The notes beneath the pieces were generated by a model that worked only from the letters and a program-made list of their open reading frames with translations, had not been told where the DNA came from and did not search any database. Shown in pieces: positions 1-7,315 of a DNA stretch of 64,000 nt. The DNA is taken from positions 18,964-82,963 of the forward strand of contig PNAJ01000114.1 in NCBI GenBank assembly GCA_003170295.1, in the 5' to 3' direction. The DNA comes from Bryobacterales bacterium (GTDB lineage Bacteria > Acidobacteriota > Terriglobia > Bryobacterales > Bryobacteraceae). Positions within the stretch are counted from its first letter, which is position 1. Every line of letters begins with the position of its first letter. A program made the position numbers and the translations under genes.

Positions 1-309
1 CTGGTGACCTTTTACAAGGTAAACGCGTTAAGTTGGATACTGGGCCGCTGGCTGGTCCGGGCGCCGTTTCTGTCGATGGTGAATGTGGTCGCCGGGAGGA
101 AGATCGCGCCCGAGTTGATCCAGGACGAGATGACTGGTCAAAGGATCGCGGCCGAGGCGATCCGGCTGTTGGACGATCCGGTTGCGTTGGAAACGATGCG
201 AGCCGGTCTGAAAGAGGTCGCGGCGAAGCTTGCCAGTGAGCGCGATCCGATGGAGATCGCGGCGGAATGGGTACAGAAGGTCGTGCATGAAAAAGTTAGG
301 CGTACTTAG
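1..309 (+). CDS. lpxB: Lipid-A-disaccharide synthase, C-terminal fragment
   Basis: The window opens inside this gene; only the last 102 codons are present, ending at TAG 307-309. The tail carries the pattern I know from the LpxB C-terminus: TFYKVN, then a W-x-x-G-R-W-L-V-R stretch, then a P-F-x-S-M-V-N segment followed by an acidic PELIQDE and a helical end. LpxB is a GT19 glycosyltransferase that joins UDP-2,3-diacylglucosamine to lipid X to make the lipid A disaccharide at the inner face of the cytoplasmic membrane, so the organism should have a lipid-A outer membrane. The next gene starts inside its 3' end (23-base overlap), suggesting cotranscription. The N-terminal half and upstream genes lie outside the window. 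Confidence 0.9.
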   Translation: MVTFYKVNALSWILGRWLVRAPFLSMVNVVAGRKIAPELIQDEMTGQRIAAEAIRLLDDPVALETMRAGLKEVAAKLASERDPMEIAAEWVQKVVHEKVRRT

Positions 310-2245
310 TTGTCTGATCGTGACCGAGCTATTGAGCGCGCAGGACCGCTCCGCGCGCCAGCAGAAGATCGACGTGCAGAGCTATCTGATCGACGCGCAG
401 GTGGACCCGCGCGCGCAGACTCTGAACGCCACTGTGTTGGTGCGATTCATCCCGCTCGAAGACACGTCCTCGGTGACGTTCGAGCTGAACAATGCGCTGA
501 ATATTTCCAAGGTCGTCGACGAAGACGGCCGGCAAGTGACTTCGTCCCGTTTGCAGCAGGACATGAGCGTGCGCCTGAGCCTTCCCCAAACGTTGAAGAA
601 GGGCAAGGTCGCCGCGCTCACGTTTGTCTACGACGGCAAACTCTCAGGCGATGAGGAGTCGCCGGTATTCGGGATCAAGTTCGCCGCCATTCATCCGGAG
701 ACGTCCTATCTTCTCTATCCTTCGCGCTGGTTCCCGGTGAACGATTACTCGACCGACCGTTTCAGCTCCGATCTGAAGGTCACCGTGCCGGACGGGTATA
801 ACGTCGTCTCGAGCGGGTCCGAGAGCAAGGATAATGCTCCCGCCGGTCAGTCTTCGTTTCGATTTAAGTACGACCAATCCTCGTTCCCCGGCAGCTTCGC
901 TATCGTGCGCGGCCAGGCCCAAATGGTGGCCTCCGGCGGCATCAAGACATATTTTTATTTCCGCGATGCCTCGGCGATGGTGCAGGCCTATGGCGACGAG
1001 ATCGCCAAAGCAATTTCGTTTTTCACCAGCGTTTATGGCGTGCCTCCCCGCTTGAGCCTCACGGTTGTCGAGACCGAAGCTGGGGCCGCGAGCGGCTACT
1101 CCGCTCCCGGGATGCTGTTCTTTTCCCCCGCTGGGATCGGCAAGCAAGTAAACACCAAGCTGATCGCGAATCAGGTATCCCGGCAGTGGTTCGGGACGCT
1201 CGTCTCGCCCACCACCCGGAATCATATGTGGCTCGAAAACGGCCTGGCGCGATATTCCGAGTTCCTCTACGACGAGCACTTGAACGGACCTGGCGCGCTG
1301 GCCTCTGACGTTCACGATGCCTACGTCGAGGCCCTTACCGTCGATCAGCCGCCGATGATTCAGTCCGCTCGTCTCGAAGACTATTCGCCGGAATATTGGG
1401 CGGCCACGGGCGGTAAAGGAGCGGCCGTGCTCCAGATGCTCCGCAATGTGCTCGGCGACGACCAGTTCATGAAAGTGCTGAAGGAATATCCGGCGCGCTT
1501 CGCCTGGAAGTCGGCGAATACCGACGATTTTCACAAAATTTGCGAGGAAGCGTACGGACAAAGCTTGAACTGGTTTTTCCAACAGTGGGTGGAATCGAGC
1601 GGCGCGCCTGAATTCAAGATGGAGTACACCGTGTTCCGCACCCAGAAGGGATTCCGCGTAATGGGGAAAATCTCGCAGGACCTCGACCTGTTCCGCATGC
1701 CCGTCACTCTGCGTGTCGAAACCGAAGGAAACCCGGAGGAAAAGACCATTGAGGTCGTGGGTACATCTTCTGAGTTTGTCGTCGAGACGTTCGGCAAGCC
1801 GAAAAACGTGGTGCTCGATCCCAAAGGCCTTGTGCTGCGATTCTCCACTACAGCGCGCGTCGCGGTGGCGATCCGCAAAGGCGAGCAATTCGTCGAAGTC
1901 GGCGAATATAACGAAGCCCTGAAAGAATATCAGAAAGCGCTCGACGTGGCGCGCAACAGTTCGCTCGCGCACTTCCGTATCGGACAGGTTCATTTCCTCG
2001 AAGGAAACTGGTCGCCCGCCGCCAACGAGTTTCGCGAAGCCATCAACGGCGATCTGGAGCCGAAGTGGACCGAAGTGTGGTCGCACATCAACCTGGGTAA
2101 AATTTTCGACGTCAGCGATCAGCGCGACCGCGCGTTAAACGAGTATCGCCAGGCCGCGCGCACCAAGGACAACACCCAAGGCGCCCTGGACGAAGCCGCG
2201 AAATACACCGCCCAGAAATACGAAAAGCAACGCACCACGAACTAG
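287..2245 (+). CDS. Secreted M1-aminopeptidase-like protein with TPR tail, zinc site lost
   Basis: A protein of 652 residues. I start it at ATG 287 because that gives a clean signal peptide (MKKLGVLSCLIVTELLSAQ). Residues about 20-240 resemble the beta-sandwich N-domain of M1 peptidases, and residues about 255-460 the thermolysin-like catalytic domain. The position of the M1 HExxH-QW-G motif reads N295-Q-V-S-R299-QWFG, and the third zinc ligand, the Glu 18 residues after the second His, is Asn318 in WLENGLA. All three metal ligands and the catalytic Glu are therefore replaced, so it is probably not an active metallopeptidase. Residues about 535-645 form two or three TPR-like helical repeats. 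It overlaps lpxB by 23 bases. A binding or scaffold role in the periplasm is an inference; the fold assignment is fairly sure. Confidence 0.85.
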   Translation: MKKLGVLSCLIVTELLSAQDRSARQQKIDVQSYLIDAQVDPRAQTLNATVLVRFIPLEDTSSVTFELNNALNISKVVDEDGRQVTSSRLQQDMSVRLSLPQTLKKGKVAALTFVYDGKLSGDEESPVFGIKFAAIHPETSYLLYPSRWFPVNDYSTDRFSSDLKVTVPDGYNVVSSGSESKDNAPAGQSSFRFKYDQSSFPGSFAIVRGQAQMVASGGIKTYFYFRDASAMVQAYGDEIAKAISFFTSVYGVPPRLSLTVVETEAGAASGYSAPGMLFFSPAGIGKQVNTKLIANQVSRQWFGTLVSPTTRNHMWLENGLARYSEFLYDEHLNGPGALASDVHDAYVEALTVDQPPMIQSARLEDYSPEYWAATGGKGAAVLQMLRNVLGDDQFMKVLKEYPARFAWKSANTDDFHKICEEAYGQSLNWFFQQWVESSGAPEFKMEYTVFRTQKGFRVMGKISQDLDLFRMPVTLRVETEGNPEEKTIEVVGTSSEFVVETFGKPKNVVLDPKGLVLRFSTTARVAVAIRKGEQFVEVGEYNEALKEYQKALDVARNSSLAHFRIGQVHFLEGNWSPAANEFREAINGDLEPKWTEVWSHINLGKIFDVSDQRDRALNEYRQAARTKDNTQGALDEAAKYTAQKYEKQRTTN

Positions 2246-2252
2246 TGTTTTT

Positions 2253-2288
2253 GTGGGGCGGACCCCCTGGACACGCTCCTGTGAGCGA
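2253..2288 (+). repeat. REP-like double hairpin, decayed
   Basis: Lies between the convergent stops of the M1-like gene and the lyase gene. It starts with GTGG and has two short inverted repeats, GGGGcggaCCCC and CGCTCctgtGAGCG. This GTGG plus two-hairpin layout matches the other REP-like elements in the window. It may also act as a bidirectional terminator. Confidence 0.45.
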
Positions 2289-2289
2289 A

Positions 2290-3078
2290 TTAAAACAGTG
2301 CGTTCGCTTCCACGAACGGCACCGACCCTTCGATCATTTCCTCAAACCGTCCGCTCTTCTTCAGCGCCTCCGCGATCCGCCGCGTATGCCCCATCGCCGA
2401 CCTCATCATCCCCGAGCCCACACTCACCCGCGCGACTCCCAGCGCTTTCAATCGCGCAACCGGCGGCGTTCCCGCGACCGCCAGCACATTAATCGGAAAT
2501 TGCAGCGCGTCCACAAATCGCGCGATCAAATCCTCCGTCGCGATTCCCGGAATGAACAGGCAGTCCGCCCCCGCGTCCCGATAAGCCTTGAGCCTTTCCG
2601 TCGCGCGCAAGAACCGCGTAGCCTCGTCGCCGATCTTCATCAGGAGCACATCGGTTCTCGCATTGATTACGACGTCCCCCGTCCGCCGGACCGCCGCGAT
2701 TCTGCTCACCTGTTCGTCGATCGAAGCCAGCGACTCCGGCCCGTGGCCCAAAATATCTTCAAGATTCAACCCCACCGCGCCCGATTCGATCAGCGCCGCA
2801 GCGGTCTCCGCGATGTCTCCATACCCGCCTTCAAGATCCGCAGTGACGGGAACGTCCACGCATCGTGCGATTCTCGACACCGCCGCCAGCATCTCTTTCG
2901 CGGGAATGTGCTGCCCGTCCGGATAGCCCAGTGAGAACGATACGCCCGCGCTGGTGGTCGCAATCGCCGGAAACCCGAGCTCTTCAAAAATCCGCGCGCT
3001 CGCGCAATCCCACGCATTCGGCAGCACCAGCACTTCCGGCTCCCGATGCAGCGCGCGAAGCGTCTCCGCTTTGGTCAC
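2290..3078 (-). CDS. Isocitrate lyase/PEP mutase-family lyase
   Basis: A protein of 262 residues starting at GTG 3078, one base after the trxB stop, so it is almost certainly translationally coupled to trxB. The frame is open further upstream, but that part lies on trxB coding sequence. Family features are LPNAWDCASARIFEELGFPA near the N-terminus, a TADLEGGYGD segment (metal/substrate Asp-Glu in the alpha/beta barrel), VGLNLED, INARTD, and a GADCLFIPG strand near the C-terminal side. Members split C-C or C-P bonds of 2-methylisocitrate, oxaloacetate, phosphonopyruvate and similar acids. The usual ICL KKCGH loop is absent, so I do not call it isocitrate lyase itself. Substrate unknown; the surrounding amino-acid cluster suggests a 2-oxo acid or dicarboxylate product. 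Confidence 0.85.
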   Translation of the reverse strand: MTKAETLRALHREPEVLVLPNAWDCASARIFEELGFPAIATTSAGVSFSLGYPDGQHIPAKEMLAAVSRIARCVDVPVTADLEGGYGDIAETAAALIESGAVGLNLEDILGHGPESLASIDEQVSRIAAVRRTGDVVINARTDVLLMKIGDEATRFLRATERLKAYRDAGADCLFIPGIATEDLIARFVDALQFPINVLAVAGTPPVARLKALGVARVSVGSGMMRSAMGHTRRIAEALKKSGRFEEMIEGSVPFVEANALF

Positions 3079-3079
3079 G

Positions 3080-4003
3080 CTAATGCCCTTCGGCTTCCAA
3101 ATACCGCTCCGCCTCGATCGCCGCCATGCACCCCGCGCCGGCCGCGGTGACTGCCTGCCGATAGACGCGATCCTGCACGTCCCCCGCATGAAAAACGCCT
3201 TTAATATTGGTGCGCGCGCCGCCCTTCGACAAAATGTAGCCGTCCGGATCCAGGTCGATCTGCCCCACGTAAGGCTTCGTATTCGGAATGTGCCCGATCG
3301 CGAGAAAAAATCCATCCACCGCCTGATCCCACGTCTTGCCCGTCTTCACCGACCGCAGCGTCACGCCGGTAACCTCGTTTTTCGCGATGTCGTGGATGTC
3401 CTCGACCACCGTGTTCATCAGGAATTTAATTTTCGGGTTCGCCTTCGCGCGATCCAGCATGATCTTCGACGCGCGGAATTCCTCGCGCCGATGCACCAGC
3501 GTCACCTCGGAGCCGAAGCGTGTCAGAAAATTCGACTCTTCCATCGCCGTATCGCCGCCGCCCACCACCATGATTTTGCGATCCCGGTAAAACGCCCCGT
3601 CGCACGTCGCGCAGGAACTCACGCCATGGCCGATCAGCTTCTGCTCGTTCGGCAATCCCAGCCATTTTGCCGACGCCCCCGAGGCGATGATCAGCGTCAG
3701 CGTCTCGTGCCACTCGCCGTCGATATTCAGCCGGATCGGCGTGCCCTTCAAATCCGCTTCCGTCACCGACCCATACATGAACTCCGCGCCAAACTCCTCG
3801 GCCTGCTTCTTCATGTTCTCGACCAGATCGGGACCGTTGATGCCGCCCGGAAATCCAGGAAAATTCTCGACCGAAGTCGTGAGCGATAGCTGCCCTCCGG
3901 GCTCATGCCCGATCACGACCAGTGGCTTTAGGTTGGCTCGGGCAGTGTAGATCGCCGCGGTATTTCCAGCGCATCCGGAACCGATAATGATAACGTTTCG
4001 CAC
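3080..4003 (-). CDS. trxB: Thioredoxin-disulfide reductase
   Basis: A protein of 307 residues (GTG start at 4003), the normal length for low-molecular-weight TrxB. The N-terminal FAD site reads VIIIGSGCAGNTAA; the redox-active pair is C131-A-T-C134 in SCATCDGAFYRDR; the NADPH site follows as MVVGGGDTAMEES; the C-terminal FAD-closing segment is GVFHAGDVQD. It transfers electrons from NADPH to thioredoxin in the cytoplasm. The frame runs open far upstream, but the GTG directly before the Rossmann strand is the only start giving the family N-terminus, and it lies 20 bases after the stop of the upstream aminotransferase. Its place in a string of amino-acid genes is unusual, and function in that pathway is not implied. 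The ferredoxin/flavodoxin-NADP reductase relatives lack CxxC, so TrxB is well supported. Confidence 0.95.
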   Translation of the reverse strand: MRNVIIIGSGCAGNTAAIYTARANLKPLVVIGHEPGGQLSLTTSVENFPGFPGGINGPDLVENMKKQAEEFGAEFMYGSVTEADLKGTPIRLNIDGEWHETLTLIIASGASAKWLGLPNEQKLIGHGVSSCATCDGAFYRDRKIMVVGGGDTAMEESNFLTRFGSEVTLVHRREEFRASKIMLDRAKANPKIKFLMNTVVEDIHDIAKNEVTGVTLRSVKTGKTWDQAVDGFFLAIGHIPNTKPYVGQIDLDPDGYILSKGGARTNIKGVFHAGDVQDRVYRQAVTAAGAGCMAAIEAERYLEAEGH

Positions 4004-4023
4004 ACTTTTATCGTAACAATAGA

Positions 4024-5148
4024 TCAGCGGCCCGCCGGGACGGCGCACGCCCGAAGTTCCACCCCGATCCTTCGCAGCCCTTCGCGCATATACTCTTCCC
4101 GCCCGCCCAGCCAGATCCGCAAATATCCCTCCAGACCCACATACGCCCCCGGCACCACCAGCGTGCTTTGCCGCACTCTCATCCGTTCGCACAACTCCGC
4201 CGACCCCACATCTGCGTGATACTTCACCAGCGCAATCGCCCCCGCCTCCGGCTCGCGCCATTCCAAAAATCCGTCGAAGCCGGCGACCCACTCCCGCGCG
4301 ATCTCTAAATTCGCAGTCAGCAACTCGCGAGTCCGCGCATAACACCGTTCGCGATTCTTCACCGCCACCCGGGCAATTTCGTCGGACATCTTGTTCGGAC
4401 AAATCGTCACGTAATCGTGCTGCGTCCAGCACTCCGCGATCATTTCCTTCGGCCCCACGATCCATCCGATCCGCACGCCCGGAATCCCATACGCCTTCGA
4501 TAACCCGCTCGTCACGATCACGCGCTCGCTCATGCCCCAAAAACTCTTCGTGCGAGGACGCGAAATTTCCGCCCCCAAATAGACCTCGTCACTAATGAGA
4601 TACGCGCCCACTGAATCGCACCGCTCGACAATCCTCTTCATCGCCGCGTCCGATAAAACCGCGCCCGTAGGATTGTTAGGATTCGAAACGTACACCATCC
4701 GCGTCCCCTGCCCCACCGCTCTCTCGAACTCCTCCCAATCCGGCTCCCACCCTCGATCGAGCCGCAGCTTGAAGGTCCGCGTCTCCGCTCCCAAACTCCG
4801 CGGCACGCCCCACAACTGCATGTAATTCGGAGTCTCCAGCGCAAACACATCGCCCTCGCGCAGTTGGCTCAGCGCGGCCATGTAATTCGCTTCGGACGTC
4901 CCATTCGTCACCTGAAAAGTCTCGGCCGTCGTCCCGGGATAAATCTTCGCGAGCGTCTCGCGCAGCGCGAGCGTTCCATTCGACTGGCTATACCCCAGCG
5001 GCACATCGAGAAATTTCTCAAGATCGAACCCCATCGCGACCAGCTCGCGCAACGTCAGAGGGCTCACCCCGCTCTCGCTCATGTCGTACTCGACCAGGTT
5101 CTCCCAGGTCGATTGCATCCTTTCCATCTGAAAAACTTCAATTTTCAC
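4024..5148 (-). CDS. PLP-dependent aminotransferase, class I/II
   Basis: A protein of 374 residues. The start is GTG 5148, chosen because an AGGGGAGAG ribosome-binding site sits about five bases before it; an ATG six codons upstream lacks one. Fold-type I landmarks are all present: YSQSNGTLALRE near the N-terminus, the SNPNNPTG loop, DEVYLGAE (Asp that binds the pyridine nitrogen, Tyr) and TSGLSKAYGIPGVRIGW, whose Lys forms the Schiff base; a C-terminal RIWLGG supplies the carboxylate-binding Arg. The substrate cannot be read. A second, diverged class I/II aminotransferase lies at 8929-10005 in the same cluster, and the two share an overall plan (DEVYL, SK-YG-G-R-GW, VVPG). The first gene downstream is trxB. 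Confidence 0.9.
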   Translation of the reverse strand: MKIEVFQMERMQSTWENLVEYDMSESGVSPLTLRELVAMGFDLEKFLDVPLGYSQSNGTLALRETLAKIYPGTTAETFQVTNGTSEANYMAALSQLREGDVFALETPNYMQLWGVPRSLGAETRTFKLRLDRGWEPDWEEFERAVGQGTRMVYVSNPNNPTGAVLSDAAMKRIVERCDSVGAYLISDEVYLGAEISRPRTKSFWGMSERVIVTSGLSKAYGIPGVRIGWIVGPKEMIAECWTQHDYVTICPNKMSDEIARVAVKNRERCYARTRELLTANLEIAREWVAGFDGFLEWREPEAGAIALVKYHADVGSAELCERMRVRQSTLVVPGAYVGLEGYLRIWLGGREEYMREGLRRIGVELRACAVPAGR

Positions 5149-5219
5149 GAGTCTCTCCCCTTGCACTCAATCGCACAAATTCCGCTCTCTTCCCGCACCC
5201 ATCCACAAAATCGCGAAAA

Positions 5220-5312
5220 GTGGGGACAGACCTCTCTGTCCCAGGCGCCACCATCCCGCGCAACAATCACGCCACAATCCCCGCGCCAGTGGACAGAGCG
5301 GTCTGTCCCCAT
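5220..5312. repeat. REP-like pair in inverted orientation
   Basis: This 222-base gap between two minus-strand genes holds a GTGGGGACAGA...TCTGTCCC block (5220-5242) and its near-perfect reverse complement (5291-5311). Each block is itself palindromic (GGGACAGAcctcTCTGTCCC and GGACAGAgcggTCTGTCC), so the unit can fold as two small hairpins or one long stem. The first block starts with GTGG like the other REP-like elements here. Confidence 0.8.
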
Positions 5313-5370
5313 TTTTCGCCCTGTCCTCAACTTCGGACGTTCCCGCACTCGTCTCCCCACGCACTACCTT

Positions 5371-6234
5371 TCACAAAATCATCTCCGCTATAAACAGATC
5401 CTCCACCCCGAGCCCCGTCAAATCAGCCACCGAACTTTCCATCGGGCCTTCTGATAAGTGCCGCCGCTCGCAAAACTCCCCAATCTCCATCGCCCTCTCG
5501 CGCTGATCCAGCGCATGCTGCAACTCCCCCAGCTTCTCGCATTGCTCCCGCGAATCCAGCAGCAGCAAATCGGCCTCGCGCAGAATCTGCTGATCCAGCT
5601 CCTGCTTGCCCACAGAATCCGCACCCACGGCCGAGATATGCGTCCCCGGTTGAATATCCTTCGCAAACAATAAAGGACTCCTCGACGCAGTACACGTCAC
5701 GATCAATCTTGTCGCCGCCGCCAACTCCGCGGGCGATTTCACAACCGTCGCCCCGATCTCCTCAGCACATCGCCCAGCTTTCTCTAAATCCCGGCCCCAA
5801 AGAAAAATCCGCTCCAGCGGCAGAACCTTCCGATGAAACCGGGCCGTCAAACGAGCCTGAATTCCCGTCCCCAAAATCCCAATCGACGTATCCCTCCGCC
5901 CCAATTCCCGAGCCACCATCGCCGCCACCGCCGCCGTCCGCACATCCGTCAGATGGCCTTCATCGGCAAGGTAAGCTACCGGCTCGCCCGTCTCCGCCGA
6001 AGAAAGCAGCATCATCCCGTGGCCGGTAGAAGCCATCTTCAGCACGAAGTATTTCCCTCCGCGCCGATAGCTCGACTTCATATGAACCTCGCCGCCATTG
6101 GCAATATCGAGGTGCATTGGCATCGGCGTCGAGCATTCTCCCCGAGCCTGCGCGATCAGCGCCTCGCGCATCCGAAGGATCACCTCGCCATCGTTGATCC
6201 GCCCACGTATTTGCTCCAGATTTAGGATGCGCAC
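5371..6234 (-). CDS. Ornithine cyclodeaminase/mu-crystallin family protein
   Basis: A protein of 287 residues, slightly shorter than typical (about 310-330). Landmarks are MKSSYRRGGKYFVLKMAS (substrate carboxylate Arg and Lys), AYLADEGHLTDVRTAAVAAM, the NAD(P)-binding IGILGTGIQARL turn, and TCTASRSPLL with HISAVGADSVGKQELD near the C-terminal half. Family members are NAD(P)-dependent enzymes acting on amino or imino acids (ornithine to proline, ketimine reduction, alanine or lysine dehydrogenation). The active-site Asp expected in the GADSVGKQELD loop is present. It lies 82 bases downstream of the PLP dehydratase gene on the same strand, separated by a REP-like repeat. The pairing of a threonine-dehydratase-like and a cyclodeaminase-like gene recalls eutB/eutC of ectoine catabolism, but the ectoine hydrolase genes are not here. 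Confidence 0.88.
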   Translation of the reverse strand: MRILNLEQIRGRINDGEVILRMREALIAQARGECSTPMPMHLDIANGGEVHMKSSYRRGGKYFVLKMASTGHGMMLLSSAETGEPVAYLADEGHLTDVRTAAVAAMVARELGRRDTSIGILGTGIQARLTARFHRKVLPLERIFLWGRDLEKAGRCAEEIGATVVKSPAELAAATRLIVTCTASRSPLLFAKDIQPGTHISAVGADSVGKQELDQQILREADLLLLDSREQCEKLGELQHALDQRERAMEIGEFCERRHLSEGPMESSVADLTGLGVEDLFIAEMIL

Positions 6235-6252
6235 AGATTTGTTTTCTTCTTG

Positions 6253-6294
6253 GTGGCGCGAGCTTCAGCTTGCCGCCGAGACTTCAGCCTCGGC
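6253..6294 (+). repeat. REP-like double hairpin, family A
   Basis: GTGG followed by a GCGCGAGCTTCAGCTTGC hairpin and by CCGAGacttcagcCTCGG. The first 20 bases are nearly the same as those of the repeat at 7260-7301, in the same orientation, and both lie in gaps between minus-strand genes of the amino-acid cluster. Confidence 0.7.
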
Positions 6295-6316
6295 CTTCTA
6301 AATGACCCCTTCCAAA

Positions 6317-7240
6317 TCATCCGCACAAAATTGTCTTTACGCTCCCGACGCTAACATTCCGTCCGGAAACAACCACCACCGCGGGCTCCGAGCATCGAAT
6401 TTTCCCACTAATACAAGCCGCAATCGTGACCGCCGCAGTAGGCTCAATCAAATACTGATCATGTTCGACCATCCAACGCACGCCGTCCAAAATCTCAACC
6501 TCGCTCACAAGGGCGACCTCATCCACCAGAGGTTGCAACACCGGAAATGTGCGAGCCCCAATGCCTCCCTCGACTCCCCCCGCCATCGTCTCGACCGCTG
6601 GCAGCTTCGTAATCGCATGCCCCGCATCGAGCGACATTTTCAAGGCAGGCGACAAAACATGCTGGCATCCGATAATCGTCGCGTCCGGCAACCGATGCTT
6701 GGCCCAAACCGCGAACCCCGCCGACAATCCTCCGCCGCCCACCGGCAAAACAAACACCCGAGCATCCGGCGAGTCCTCCAAAACTTCCATCGCAACAGTC
6801 CCGCCATTCGCCGCCATCACCGCATCGTCGTCAAATGCCGATAAAAAATATTTCCCTTCCCGAGCCGCAATCTCCAAAGCCCAATCCTGCGTATCATCGT
6901 AGCCGTCAAACTCGGAAACCCGCACATCCGCGCCCATTCGCACCATCGCATCGAGCTTCGATCGATCCACAGACCGAGGCACGCAAATCGTAGCCCCGCG
7001 CTTCACATACGCGACCCCCTTCCCGTGATTCCCCGCCGAGCAAGTAATGACCTGTTCGTTCAACTTTGAAATCGCAAACATTGCCCCGCGAATCTTGAAC
7101 GACCCCGTCAATTGCAGCGACTCCAGCTTCAACCAAACCGGCACACCCAACAAATCCGAAAGCCCCGAAGAATACTCTACCGGAGTCCGCCGAACCCGCC
7201 CCCGCAAATACTCCGCCGCCTCAAAAATAAGCTCAATCAT
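6317..7240 (-). CDS. Threonine/serine dehydratase-like PLP enzyme
   Basis: A protein of 307 residues, fold-type II PLP enzyme. GSFKIRGA near residue 47 gives the Schiff-base Lys; CSAGNHGKGVAY is the substrate-binding loop; LPVGGGGLSAG (middle) is the phosphate-binding glycine loop; a VVSGRNVS segment near the end binds the pyridine ring. The length matches catabolic threonine dehydratase without a regulatory ACT domain, so it should not be feedback-controlled by isoleucine. The reaction is likely deamination of a hydroxy-amino acid to a 2-oxo acid, but racemases and hydroxyaspartate dehydratases share these motifs. Gene order on the minus strand: amidohydrolase, 75-base gap with a REP-like repeat, this gene, then the cyclodeaminase-like gene. 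Confidence 0.88.
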   Translation of the reverse strand: MIELIFEAAEYLRGRVRRTPVEYSSGLSDLLGVPVWLKLESLQLTGSFKIRGAMFAISKLNEQVITCSAGNHGKGVAYVKRGATICVPRSVDRSKLDAMVRMGADVRVSEFDGYDDTQDWALEIAAREGKYFLSAFDDDAVMAANGGTVAMEVLEDSPDARVFVLPVGGGGLSAGFAVWAKHRLPDATIIGCQHVLSPALKMSLDAGHAITKLPAVETMAGGVEGGIGARTFPVLQPLVDEVALVSEVEILDGVRWMVEHDQYLIEPTAAVTIAACISGKIRCSEPAVVVVSGRNVSVGSVKTILCG

Positions 7241-7259
7241 AAGAGTTTTTGTGTATTGG

Positions 7260-7301
7260 GTGGCGCGAGCTTTAGCTTGCAGCGTCGGCTTCAGCCGACG
7301 A
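7260..7301 (+). repeat. REP-like double hairpin, family A
   Basis: GTGGCGCGAGCTTTAGCTTGC hairpin followed by a perfect 7-base stem CGTCGGC-TTCA-GCCGACG (7283-7300). It is the second copy of the unit seen at 6253. Confidence 0.75.
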
Positions 7302-7315
7302 CCAAATCCGAACTT

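Noticed and set aside
644..2086. 480-residue open frame on the minus strand
   Set aside because: It lies entirely opposite the M1-like gene, whose plus-strand frame has a signal peptide and domain motifs. The minus frame is a shadow caused by high GC.
4004..4540. N-terminal extension of the thioredoxin reductase frame
   Set aside because: It lies in the coding sequence of the aminotransferase in another frame, and the Rossmann strand starts at GTG 4003.
5371..7240. eutB/eutC-type ectoine utilisation
   Set aside because: A dehydratase-like and a cyclodeaminase-like gene are adjacent, but ectoine hydrolase, deacetylase and an ectoine transporter are missing, so the name is not justified.
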